Positions 38,610 through 47,659 of a stretch of 64,000 nt of DNA are shown piece by piece. The DNA is from Pseudomonas akapageensis (GTDB taxonomy: Bacteria; Pseudomonadota; Gammaproteobacteria; Pseudomonadales; Pseudomonadaceae), in assembly GCF_011355085.1 (NCBI RefSeq), contig NZ_VXCP01000026.1, positions 37,097-101,096 on the forward strand, given 5' to 3'. A program made the translations under genes and the position numbers. The first letter of the stretch is position 1, and every line of letters starts with the position of its first letter. The notes beneath the pieces are model-generated. The model did not search any database, was not told where the DNA came from, and saw only the letters and a list, made by a program, of their open reading frames with translations.

Positions 38610-39320
38610 TCAGCGGTAAGTGATGAGTTCCGGCGCCTTCATCAGTTGCAAATGGGTCTGACTGTTGAAGGAAGCCAGGGCCACCTCGCGACCGCGAAAC
38701 TTGAGCTGGTTGAGCGAGGTGTTGATGATCTGCCAGTTCAGCTCGAAAGCCTGGGTGGCGGTCATTTGAGTAATCAGATGGAGCAGGGCGGTAATGGTGC
38801 CGCCGGAGGTGAAGACCGCAATGTTATGGGAAGGCTCTGCCTGCTCAAGGATACGCTGCAGGCCGGCTTGTACACGCCCGACGAAGCCGAGCCAGCTTTC
38901 CAGCCCGTCAGTATCATGGTTGCCGCTGACCCAGCGGGCCACCAGCAACGAGAACAGGCGCTGGAATTCGGCGCGGTTCTCTTTGGCGTTGCGCAGTATG
39001 TGCAAGGCCTCGGGCTCTTCCGGCAACAGTGCCGGCAGCAATGCGCGAATCACCGCATCGGCATCGAACTCATCGAAGGCACTGTCGATTTCCAGCCGGG
39101 GCACTTCGATGCCGGCCGCTTGCACTTGGGCCAGGGCATGCTGGGCGGTGTCCTGCTGGCGCCGCAACTCGCCGGCCAGGCAGCGATCGAAGCGCAGGCC
39201 CAATTGAGCCAGGTGCATGCCGAGTACTTCGGACTGGCGAATGCCGACCGGTGACAGCACATCGTAGTTGTCTGCACCGAAAGAGGCCTGGCCATGTCTA
39301 ATCAGGTAGATGCTGCCCAC
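38610..39320 (-). CDS. Histidine phosphatase family protein
   Basis: A 236-residue member of the phosphoglycerate-mutase-like superfamily. The catalytic RHG box comes at once (SIYLIRHGQASFG), and the second histidine region is VFTSGGTITALL. The start assigned is a GTG seven residues before RHG; longer readings from upstream ATG codons add a leader with no family match and are not supported. The GTG start is the least certain point. It is followed by the SCP2 gene. Its substrate is unknown. Confidence 0.82.
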   Translation of the reverse strand: MGSIYLIRHGQASFGADNYDVLSPVGIRQSEVLGMHLAQLGLRFDRCLAGELRRQQDTAQHALAQVQAAGIEVPRLEIDSAFDEFDADAVIRALLPALLPEEPEALHILRNAKENRAEFQRLFSLLVARWVSGNHDTDGLESWLGFVGRVQAGLQRILEQAEPSHNIAVFTSGGTITALLHLITQMTATQAFELNWQIINTSLNQLKFRGREVALASFNSQTHLQLMKAPELITYR

Positions 39321-39527
39321 GTACGTGTCGTCCCGGTACGTTGAAGGTTTGGCGAGGTTATGGGGATGGCCGGGACCTGTCAATAAAAAACATACGCTTG
39401 TTTGAAAAGGTCGTTTGAAAATATTCAACAACCCTTTCGCAACTGGCAGCCGGCAAGGCACGTCGGTATGCTTGAGACATACCCTAGCCCTTTACCCAGA
39501 GGGGCGCAAAGCGACTGAGGAGTAGCT

Positions 39528-40550
39528 GTGGAGTTTCTCGCCGAGTACGCCATCTTTTTGGCCAAAACCGTCACCCTGGTCATCGCCATCCTGGTGGTGC
39601 TGGCCACGGCTGCTGCCTTGCGCAGCAAAGGGCGTGGTAAACCGACTGGCCAATTGCAGGTGACCAGGCTCAACGATTTCTACAAGGGACTGCGCGAGCG
39701 CCTGGAGTCGAACCTGCTCGACAAGGCCCAGCTCAAGGCCCTGCGCAAGGAGCAGGCCAAGGCCGAGAAGAAGAAAAAGAAAACCCCTGAGGAGAAACCG
39801 CGGGTTTTCGTGCTCGACTTCGATGGCGACATCAAGGCTTCGGCCACCGACAGCCTGCGCCATGAGATCACCGCCTTGCTGAGCCTGGCCACGCCCCGGG
39901 ACGAAGTGGTGCTGCGCCTGGAAAGCGGTGGCGGCATGGTCCACAGCTATGGCCTGGCAGCTTCGCAGCTGGCGCGCATCCGTCAGGCTGGCGTGCCGTT
40001 GACCGTGTGCATCGACAAGGTCGCGGCGAGCGGTGGCTACATGATGGCGTGCATCGGCGAGAAGATCATCAGCGCGCCGTTCGCCATACTCGGCTCCATC
40101 GGCGTGGTCGCGCAGTTGCCTAACGTCAATCGCCTGCTGAAAAAGCATGACATCGATTTCGAAGTGCTCACCGCGGGTGAATACAAGCGTACCTTGACGG
40201 TGTTTGGCGAAAACACCGAGAAGGGCCGGGAAAAGTTCCAGGAAGACCTGGATATCACCCATGAGCTGTTCAAGAACTTCGTGTCCCGCTACCGACCGCA
40301 ACTGGCGATCAATGAAGTGGCCACCGGTGAAGTCTGGCTGGGTGTTGCGGCGCTGAACAAGCACCTGATCGACGAATTGAAGACCAGTGACGAGTACCTG
40401 TGCGAACGCGCCAGGGAGGCCGAGCTGCATCATCTTCACTATGCCGAGCGCAAGAGCCTGCAGGAGCGTGTCGGCCTGGCGGCCAGCAGCTCGATCGAGC
40501 GCGTGGTGGTCAATGCCTGGAGCAAGTTGACCCAGCAGCGTTTCTGGTAA
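39528..40550 (+). CDS. sohB: Inner-membrane serine peptidase SohB (S49)
   Basis: A 340-residue membrane-anchored peptidase. One N-terminal transmembrane segment (about 5-28) is followed by a charged linker with a KKKKK run and the S49 domain. The catalytic serine is S168 (AASGGYM) and the general-base lysine K220 (GEYKRTL); the 52-residue spacing equals that of E. coli SohB S178/K230. The start is GTG with GAGGAG seven bases upstream. It is a single gene that precedes toxin 2. Confidence 0.94.
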   Translation: MEFLAEYAIFLAKTVTLVIAILVVLATAAALRSKGRGKPTGQLQVTRLNDFYKGLRERLESNLLDKAQLKALRKEQAKAEKKKKKTPEEKPRVFVLDFDGDIKASATDSLRHEITALLSLATPRDEVVLRLESGGGMVHSYGLAASQLARIRQAGVPLTVCIDKVAASGGYMMACIGEKIISAPFAILGSIGVVAQLPNVNRLLKKHDIDFEVLTAGEYKRTLTVFGENTEKGREKFQEDLDITHELFKNFVSRYRPQLAINEVATGEVWLGVAALNKHLIDELKTSDEYLCERAREAELHHLHYAERKSLQERVGLAASSSIERVVVNAWSKLTQQRFW

Positions 40551-40634
40551 ATACCCCTAAATATATAGCCCCTCGTGAGGGCGGCATGTTGTTTGGATGA
40601 CGGTTCCCAAAAGGAATCATCAGGACCAGACGAC

Positions 40635-43600
40635 ATGCGAGATATTCACGACGAAACCACTTCGCAAGCACTGCCCACCGCCATCGTGACGGCGGAGGGC
40701 GTGCACGACCATTTCATCCGGCAGCACCTGCCCGACTGGTTACGCAACGCCAGCTCCGCGCAACGCCAGCAGCTGCGCGCTGCCATCCTGCGCAGCCAAC
40801 GCAGCAAGGCTGAAGTACGCAAGACCCTGGCCGGCTGGCAAGGCCTCAAGGCATTCGCCGAGCCCCTGTTGAGCAATGCCCTGCAACGTGAGTTCGGGCA
40901 GAGCCCGGACCTTGAACACACCAACTTTGTTCATCTGTTTCGCCGTTCGCGAGCTGGCACCAGCAGTCCGGGCCCTGTTCTCAAAGTCTTGCAGTCAAGC
41001 CTGTTACAGGCCGCATTGCAGAACTTCGCGTCCGGTGAAACCTTCGCTGCCGGAACCGGGTTGCGCCAGGGGGACGGTCTCCTGGGCATCGATGCACAAG
41101 CCTTTGCCCGGGTTTGCCGGGAGCTGGACCTGGGGCGCCGCTATCAGCAACACCTGACTACAATTTTCGAGCCCGTCTCGCTGCCAGGCGAGGCGCCGGA
41201 TGCAGCCAGCAGCAATCTGCGAGCCAGTGTAATGATCTGCCAGCGTGATGCCCTGGCGGTGCAAGCTGAGTTGGCGCTTCTTCAGGGGCACATCGGACAG
41301 CAAGCCCATGATGCGTTGCTGGCGGGCCTGAACCCGCATCCGGGGCCGGGCTTCAGAGTGTTCAGATTGAGTCTGTGGGGGCTCGCGCTGGATGAAATAT
41401 TGCTGTTTGAAGTCCAGGGAGCAGATGACGACGGTGTACAGCCTTGCCTGGTGTATATACCCGATGACGTCAACGGTGCATTGCGCCATTACCCTTCGCG
41501 CAGAGCGTTCATACAGGCCCTGCGTGGGCGATTGCGCAAGCGTACTTATCAAGCCTGGTTCGGTCGATTTGTGGGGCAGCGCAACCGGGGAGCGTATCTG
41601 CAAAAGGTCGAGCAGCTGTTCAACGCGGTGCGTCTGGTATCTGGCCAGTTGGTGCCCGTCGACCCCTCCCATGTACGAATTGACCTCGACGATACTCAGA
41701 TCGTAGGCAATGTCTTTCGCCATTGTTTCGATCAGCATCTGGCGCGCATCAGGGATGACGCACGGGTGCTGGCGGTTCCCACCGCGGACATCGATGCCAA
41801 CGAGCGTCTGCAACGTCTGGAGCAATGGCTGGAACTGGGGCTGAATGTGGTCAATACGGCCGCGCTGTTCGTACCCGTGCTGGGGATTGTGATGATGCCG
41901 GTGGCCGCGGCGCAGTTGCTTGGGGCGTTTTTCCACGGAGTGGAAAGCTGGGAAGCCGGCGAGACGGACCAGGCGTTGGGCTATTTGATGGGGGTGGCGC
42001 AGAACCTTGCCCTGCTTGCCGCCCTCGGTGGCGCCCAGGGTGTTGGCGAGTCTGTGCTGCCGGCCGAAGGCGTGGGTTTTACCGATCACCTGGAGACGGT
42101 CAAGCTGCCCAACGGCCAGCGACGTTTATGGAAACCGGACATGACGCCTTACCAGCAGGACGTCGAGCTTGCGCCGTACACAGCCAATGCCCAGGGACAA
42201 TACGTGGTGGGCAGCAGGCACTACATTCGGCTGCAAGGGAAGGTCTATGAGCAGGTTTACAACACCGGACTCAAGCAATGGCAAATCAGACACCCCAGCG
42301 ATCCGCAAGCCTACCAGCCGCTACTGGCGCATAACGGTCGTGGCGCCTGGCTCCTGGTCCATGAAAACCCGCTGAGCTGGGACCGACCGACCTTGCTGCG
42401 GCGCATCGGCCACTCCGTGGACACCCTGACGGATGCGCAACTGGAGCAGGCCTTCAGGATCAGTGGTATCGATGAGGATGCACTGCGCCAAATGCATGTC
42501 GACCATCAACCGGTGCCGCCATTGCTGGCCGAGACGCTGCGGCGATTGGAGACTGGCAAGGCAGTGGACCCGCTCATGACGCAACCACCTGCATCGACCG
42601 AGGTGATGGTCCTGGAGCGCGATTTTCCAGGCCTGCCAAGATCCATCTTGCAGTCACTTGTCGAACAGGCCAGCGGCGTCGAACGAGAGCGGATGACCGA
42701 CAGTGCACGCGTACCGCTGCGACTGGCAGAGGAGGCTCGGGCGTATCTACAGCCATTACGCCTGAATCGTGCTTTTGAGGGCTTGTATGTTGAGGACCTG
42801 AACGTGGCAGATAGCGACACGCTGGCGCTGCGCACGCTCGAACAGTTGCCTGGCTGGTCAAAGGATGTGCGTCTTGAAGTGCGCCAGGGCAGTTCCGCAG
42901 GACAACTGCTCGATGAGGTTGGCAGCCGTGATGCCGCCATGGTGAGGTACCTGGTCAAGGAGGGTGGGGGGTATCGTGCCTATGACGATAACGGTAATTC
43001 ACTCAATGGCCTGGCCAGCACGGGCAATAATCTGTTTCCTTCGATTCTGCATGCATTGCCGGATGCCCAACGCCAGGCATTGGGGTATGGGCTCGATGAA
43101 AGCCAGAAGCTGCGCCAGGCGGTCGCCGAGCTGGCGGTGAAGGACCGTGGTCGCGCCGCGCGGGCGCTCGGGCAGCGCGCGACAAGGCCCGGGTTTCAGG
43201 TCCCGACGCGTTTGGCGGCCGGGCGTTTGGGCTATCCCTTGAGCGGGCGAGGGGCGGTCACCACGCGCGGTGTACTGTTGACCCGGGTCAGCCGACTCTA
43301 TCCCGGCTTTACGGCAACCCAGGCCGAGGAGTTCCTGTCCACGCTTGGACTGTCAGAGGCGCAGGCAGGTCAGGAGTTGCTCAGGCGTGAGGCTGAGTTC
43401 GCAACATTGAGCAGGGATCTGGACGCCTGGGTACAAAGTCCTTCCTGGCACACCACCAGTGAGACCCATGCGTTGAGGGTTTCATCGCAAAGCAAGCGGC
43501 AGGTCGCTGACAACATCCTGCGCTGCTGGCAACGGCAAACCGAGCGGCTCCACAGTGGTGATGGTCAGTTCATCGGTTACCAACTCGACCTGTCCTTCCA

Positions 43601-45158
43601 TACCCTGGGGCCACTCCCGGAACTCACGGCGGATCTCAGCCATGTGGCGTCCTTGTCGTTGACCAATATGCGCCTGCTCCGATCGCCGGATGCTTTCCTG
43701 AGGCATTTTCCCCGACTGCGCTGGCTCAATATGGCGAACAACAAGTTGACTGAATTCCCGCAAGCCATCAGTGAAATGGCGGGGTTGACCAAATTGTATC
43801 TGTCACACAACCAGATTCGCCTGACACCCCAGGGTCTGGAGCAGCTGCGCGGGATGAGCGGCTTGAAGATCCTGGCACTCGATTTCAACCCGCTGGGTGA
43901 TGTGCCGGACGTCAGCCTGATGACGGACTTGCGCATATTGACACTACGCGCGACCGGGATCGAACGCTGGCCAACCGGCGTTTTCGAACGACCACAGCCG
44001 ACGTTGTTCACGCAGCTCGATCTGCGTGACAACCGGATTCAAAGCTTGCCGCAAGGCATTCTCAATCCGCTACCCGAGAGCGCCGAGGCCGTCACCCAAG
44101 TCAACCGTGTGACCTTCCTGGATGGCAATCCGCTGTCGCCGGAGAGTGTTCAGCAACTGGCTGAGTATCTGCAGCGTGCCGGTATTGCCATGGGTATTAT
44201 CCAGGCTCGAGCTCCGATCACGGCAGCAGCGCCTGTCACGCTGGTTGCTCGCTGGCTGCGGGACGAATCGGCCGAGCAGATCGAGCTGAAAAGCGTCATA
44301 TGGGCTGATCTGGTCGCAGAGCCGGGTTCGGCAGACTTCTTCAGGATCCTCGACACGCTGGGCGAAAGCGGAGAGTTCCAGGGCGATGGCTATGCAGACC
44401 TGAAATCACGTGTCTGGGGGATGATTGACGAGGTCACCGGCGATACCGAATTACGTGCGATCTTGTTCAAACTGTCGGCGCAGCCGCAAACGTGCGCCGA
44501 TGGCGCGTCATTGGTATTCAGTCAATTGGAAGTCCGGGTGCTGGTATACAAGGCTACCCTGGCTGCGGGTTCGGCTCAGGAGCAGGCTTTGTTGAGCCTG
44601 GCCGCTGGTTTGTATCGACTCGATGAGGTCGAACGTATTGCGCTGGAGGACATTGCTGCGCGCATCAAGGCTATCAACGAAAAAACCCAGCTTTCAGCCC
44701 GGCAACGAGAATGGGAAATCGACAGGCTCGATCAGGTGGAGGTGCGACTGGCTTACCGCGTGGGCCTTCGTGAAGCGCTGGACTTGCCGGGGCAGCCATC
44801 GGCCGTGCGGTTTACGCGAATTGCAAACGTCAGCCAGGCAATGCTCGATGCCGCGAAGGTAACTGTGCTGGCAAACGAGCAGACCACGGCACAATTTGTA
44901 TCGATTTGTCAGCGTGATTTTTGGCGTAAATTTCTGAAAAAAACTTACTCCGAACGTTTCGAGCAGGTCACGCAACCCTTCCACGAACGCTTGGCGGAAT
45001 TGGATGATGTCAGTCAGACGATGACCAGTGAACATTATCTGAAATCGACTGAAGCCTTGGATGCACAGCGCAAGGCTGAAATTCAAACGCTGATTGAAGA
45101 GCTTACTCGCAAAGCCATGGACGAGGCTGTGCCGGAGATTGAAATCACGGAACTTTGA
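40635..45158 (+). CDS. Dermonecrotic-toxin-like protein with LRR and NEL E3 ubiquitin ligase domain (toxin 2)
   Basis: A 1507-residue protein without signal peptide. The N-terminal body shares the block GWQGLKAFAEPLL with toxin 3. A hydrophobic hairpin at about 400-470 (ALFVPVLGIVMMPVAAAQLLG) may insert in membranes. About seven leucine-rich repeats cover ~1000-1176 (LRWLNMANNKLTEFP, LTKLYLSHNQIRLTP). From ~1203 the protein matches the NEL family of IpaH/SspH-type E3 ligases, with the catalytic C1287 in a Cys-Ala-Asp motif and the downstream LYRLDEVERIALEDIAARI and DQVEVRLAYRVGLREALDL blocks. The family uses this Cys to form a thioester with ubiquitin. The later RSRE-type motif is replaced by LANEQ. 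AGGA stands some 12 bases before the ATG. The gene follows sohB and converges with DUF934. Effector role inferred. Confidence 0.87.
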   Translation: MRDIHDETTSQALPTAIVTAEGVHDHFIRQHLPDWLRNASSAQRQQLRAAILRSQRSKAEVRKTLAGWQGLKAFAEPLLSNALQREFGQSPDLEHTNFVHLFRRSRAGTSSPGPVLKVLQSSLLQAALQNFASGETFAAGTGLRQGDGLLGIDAQAFARVCRELDLGRRYQQHLTTIFEPVSLPGEAPDAASSNLRASVMICQRDALAVQAELALLQGHIGQQAHDALLAGLNPHPGPGFRVFRLSLWGLALDEILLFEVQGADDDGVQPCLVYIPDDVNGALRHYPSRRAFIQALRGRLRKRTYQAWFGRFVGQRNRGAYLQKVEQLFNAVRLVSGQLVPVDPSHVRIDLDDTQIVGNVFRHCFDQHLARIRDDARVLAVPTADIDANERLQRLEQWLELGLNVVNTAALFVPVLGIVMMPVAAAQLLGAFFHGVESWEAGETDQALGYLMGVAQNLALLAALGGAQGVGESVLPAEGVGFTDHLETVKLPNGQRRLWKPDMTPYQQDVELAPYTANAQGQYVVGSRHYIRLQGKVYEQVYNTGLKQWQIRHPSDPQAYQPLLAHNGRGAWLLVHENPLSWDRPTLLRRIGHSVDTLTDAQLEQAFRISGIDEDALRQMHVDHQPVPPLLAETLRRLETGKAVDPLMTQPPASTEVMVLERDFPGLPRSILQSLVEQASGVERERMTDSARVPLRLAEEARAYLQPLRLNRAFEGLYVEDLNVADSDTLALRTLEQLPGWSKDVRLEVRQGSSAGQLLDEVGSRDAAMVRYLVKEGGGYRAYDDNGNSLNGLASTGNNLFPSILHALPDAQRQALGYGLDESQKLRQAVAELAVKDRGRAARALGQRATRPGFQVPTRLAAGRLGYPLSGRGAVTTRGVLLTRVSRLYPGFTATQAEEFLSTLGLSEAQAGQELLRREAEFATLSRDLDAWVQSPSWHTTSETHALRVSSQSKRQVADNILRCWQRQTERLHSGDGQFIGYQLDLSFHTLGPLPELTADLSHVASLSLTNMRLLRSPDAFLRHFPRLRWLNMANNKLTEFPQAISEMAGLTKLYLSHNQIRLTPQGLEQLRGMSGLKILALDFNPLGDVPDVSLMTDLRILTLRATGIERWPTGVFERPQPTLFTQLDLRDNRIQSLPQGILNPLPESAEAVTQVNRVTFLDGNPLSPESVQQLAEYLQRAGIAMGIIQARAPITAAAPVTLVARWLRDESAEQIELKSVIWADLVAEPGSADFFRILDTLGESGEFQGDGYADLKSRVWGMIDEVTGDTELRAILFKLSAQPQTCADGASLVFSQLEVRVLVYKATLAAGSAQEQALLSLAAGLYRLDEVERIALEDIAARIKAINEKTQLSARQREWEIDRLDQVEVRLAYRVGLREALDLPGQPSAVRFTRIANVSQAMLDAAKVTVLANEQTTAQFVSICQRDFWRKFLKKTYSERFEQVTQPFHERLAELDDVSQTMTSEHYLKSTEALDAQRKAEIQTLIEELTRKAMDEAVPEIEITEL

Positions 45159-45191
45159 GTGTTTGTCGGCAAATGCAAAGGGGAGGCTGAT

Positions 45192-45227
45192 GTGCAAGCC
45201 CCGGCTGATCCAGCCGGGGCTTGTGCC
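45192..45227. terminator. Bidirectional stem-loop between toxin 2 and DUF934
   Basis: The perfect stem CAAGCCCCGGCT-gatcc-AGCCGGGGCTTG stands between the converging genes. There is no clear T-run, so it is a hairpin-type terminator or mRNA end. Confidence 0.7.
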
Positions 45228-45722
45228 TTAGCGGCGACGGAACAGCGGCAGCGGTTCGTCGGTGGCGGCCTGGTAGGTCACCGAGAAGTCCTTGAGGCTC
45301 TCAAGCGCTTCGTACGGGTCCTTGTCCGGGCGGATGGCGAAGGCATCGAAACCGCAGCGGTGCAGGTAGAACAACTGGTCGCGCAGCACGTCGCCAATGG
45401 CCCGCAGTTCACCCTTGAAGCCATAGCGGTCACGCAGCAGGCGGGCGTTGGAGTAGTTGCGCCCGTCGGTGAAGGCCGGGAAGTTCAGGGCAATGACCTG
45501 GAACTCGTTGGCGTCTTCACCGATCTCTTCGGCTTCTTCATCGGCATCCAGCCACACGCCCAGACCGCCGTCGCGGGCCTTGAGCATGCGGCTGTGATCG
45601 CGCCACAGCTGCAGCGGGACAATGTAGTCGTCGCAGTTGGTCAACTCGTCGATGTTGAAGTCCTTGGGCAGCAGGTGCCAGGTTTCGTCGACGATTTCGT
45701 TGTTCTTAATTATTCGCTGCAT
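45228..45722 (-). CDS. DUF934 protein, cysI partner
   Basis: A 164-residue soluble protein that starts MQRIIKNNEIVDETWHLLPK and contains the family segments DYIVPLQLWRDH, RNYSNARLLRDRYGFKGELRAIGDV and LRDQLFYLHRCGFDAFAIRPD. DUF934 proteins are almost always encoded with sulfite reductase, and one role suggested is in electron or sulfur assimilation; it is not settled. It overlaps cysI by 17 bases, so the two are translated together. AAGGAG precedes the ATG. Confidence 0.9.
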   Translation of the reverse strand: MQRIIKNNEIVDETWHLLPKDFNIDELTNCDDYIVPLQLWRDHSRMLKARDGGLGVWLDADEEAEEIGEDANEFQVIALNFPAFTDGRNYSNARLLRDRYGFKGELRAIGDVLRDQLFYLHRCGFDAFAIRPDKDPYEALESLKDFSVTYQAATDEPLPLFRRR

Positions 45723-47364
45723 AGACGCGCTCCTTGAAAGGGTCGATGCCGATACGTTGGTAAGTGTCGATGAAGCGCTCGTCTTCAGTACGCTGCTCCA
45801 CATACACGTCGATCAGCTTTTCGATCACGTCGGGCATGGCGTCCTGGGCGAAGGATGGGCCGAGGATCTTGCCCAGGCTGGCGTCGCGGCTGGCGCTGCC
45901 ACCCAGGGAGACCTGGTAGAACTCTTCGCCTTTCTTGTCCACGCCCAGAATGCCGATGTGGCCCACGTGGTGGTGGCCGCAGGCGTTCATGCAGCCGGAG
46001 ATGTTCAGGTCCAGCTCGCCGATGTCGAACAGGTAGTCCAGGTCGTCGAAGCGACGCTGGATGGATTCGGCGATCGGGATCGACTTGGCGTTGGCCAGGG
46101 AGCAGAAATCACCGCCCGGGCAGCAGATGATGTCGGTCAGCAGGCCGATGTTCGGCGTGGCGAAACCGTTTTCGCGCAGTTCCAGCCACAGGGCGTGCAG
46201 CTGGCTTTGCTCGACATCGGCCAGGATGACGTTCTGCTCATGGGAGGTGCGCAGTTGGCCGAAGCTGTAGCGGTCGGCCAGATCGGCGATCGCATCGAGC
46301 TGCTTGTCGGTGACATCGCCCGGGGCAACGCCGGTCGGCTTGAGCGACAGGGTCACGGCGGCATAGCCAGGCTTCTTGTGCGCACGCACGTTACGGGTGC
46401 GCCAGCGGGCGAAGCCCGGGTGCGCCTGATCGAGCTCGGCCAGCTCCTTGTCGAAGTCGTTCAGGGCCTTGTACTGCGGATCGACGAAATGCTTGGCGAC
46501 GCGATGCAGTTCAGCCTCGGTCAGCGTCGTGGCACCGCCACGCAGGTGGGCCATTTCGGCCTCGACCTTCTCGGCGAAGACTTCCGGGGTCAGGGCCTTG
46601 ACCAGGATCTTGATACGCGCCTTGTACTTGTTGTCACGACGGCCGTAGCGGTTGTACACCCGCAGGATGGCATCCAGGTAGCTCAACAGGTCCTGCCACG
46701 GCAGGAACTCGTTGATGAATGCACCCACCACCGGGGTACGGCCCAAGCCGCCACCGACCAGGACGCGGAAGCCCAGCTCGCCGGCTTCGTTGCGCACAGG
46801 CTCCAGGCCGATGTCGTGCACTTCGATGGCGGCGCGGTCGCTGACCGAACCGTTGATGGCGATCTTGAATTTGCGCGGCAGGTAGGCGAATTCCGGGTGG
46901 AAGGTGGTCCACTGACGAACGATTTCGCACCATGGGCGCGGGTCGACCAGCTCGTCGGCGGCAACACCGGCGAACTGATCGGTGGTGACGTTGCGCAGGC
47001 AGTTGCCGCTGGTCTGGATCGCGTGCATCTGCACGGTCGCCAGCTCTGCCAGGATGTCCGGGATATCTTCCAGCGCCGGCCAGTTGAACTGTACGTTCTG
47101 GCGGGTACTGATGTGGGCATAGCCCTTGTCGTAATCGCGAGCGATCTTGGCCATCATCCGCGTCTGGCGCGAAGTCAGTTGGCCATAAGGCACGGCCACC
47201 CGCAGCATCGGGGCAAACCGCTGAATATAGAGGCCATTTTGCAGGCGCAGGGGGCGAAACTCTTCTTCGCTAAGCTCGCCAGCCAGATAGCGGCGGGTCT
47301 GATCACGGAACTGCTTGACGCGGTCCTCGATGATCCGCTGATCGTACTCGTCGTATACGTACAT
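45706..47364 (-). CDS. cysI: Sulfite reductase, haemoprotein subunit (nitrite/sulfite reductase type)
   Basis: A 552-residue enzyme that reduces sulfite to sulfide for cysteine synthesis. It binds siroheme and a [4Fe-4S] cluster through C415, C421, C458 and C462, within CCPGGDFCSLANAKS and NISGCMNACGHHHVGH. Two ferredoxin-like half domains (around 60-130 and 300-370) are the usual repeat. Siroheme is provided by CysG, encoded in this window. It is divergent from toxin 3, and the inverted repeat ATAAC-N8-GTTAT in its leader is a candidate CysB site. The enzyme lies between two giant toxin genes. Confidence 0.94.
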   Translation of the reverse strand: MYVYDEYDQRIIEDRVKQFRDQTRRYLAGELSEEEFRPLRLQNGLYIQRFAPMLRVAVPYGQLTSRQTRMMAKIARDYDKGYAHISTRQNVQFNWPALEDIPDILAELATVQMHAIQTSGNCLRNVTTDQFAGVAADELVDPRPWCEIVRQWTTFHPEFAYLPRKFKIAINGSVSDRAAIEVHDIGLEPVRNEAGELGFRVLVGGGLGRTPVVGAFINEFLPWQDLLSYLDAILRVYNRYGRRDNKYKARIKILVKALTPEVFAEKVEAEMAHLRGGATTLTEAELHRVAKHFVDPQYKALNDFDKELAELDQAHPGFARWRTRNVRAHKKPGYAAVTLSLKPTGVAPGDVTDKQLDAIADLADRYSFGQLRTSHEQNVILADVEQSQLHALWLELRENGFATPNIGLLTDIICCPGGDFCSLANAKSIPIAESIQRRFDDLDYLFDIGELDLNISGCMNACGHHHVGHIGILGVDKKGEEFYQVSLGGSASRDASLGKILGPSFAQDAMPDVIEKLIDVYVEQRTEDERFIDTYQRIGIDPFKERVYAANN

Positions 47365-47659
47365 ATAGGTCCTGTTCTCAGGCTGCTTACAGCTAATCTG
47401 CGCGCACGGCCGCGCACTCCCTCGACGGAGCGGGCAGAAGATAACAGCTTGTAGTTATGCGCAAAAGTGATGTTTTAATATATGCAAAGAACTAAAAAGA
47501 CTAAATGTCTGCCCCAATGCACGGCGGTGCAAAGCATGCCAGCAGTTCGATGGGTGCGTATGGCCGTTTGTCGGCCTCGGTGTGGTAGTAAATATGTAAA
47601 GCCTTTGGTCGCTGGTGATCTGGTTTCCTGCGGGTTCTGACCTGTTCGGGAATCTCGCC
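47365..47659. promoter_or_regulatory. Divergent cysI / toxin 3 region with ATAAC-N8-GTTAT palindrome
   Basis: A 295-base region. A perfect inverted repeat ATAAC-AGCTTGTA-GTTAT lies at 47441-47458, about 77 bases upstream of the cysI start, followed by an AT-rich stretch. It resembles the half-sites bound by CysB in other gamma-proteobacteria (inference). Toxin 3 transcripts start from the other side, with CGGGAA near its ATG. Confidence 0.45.
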
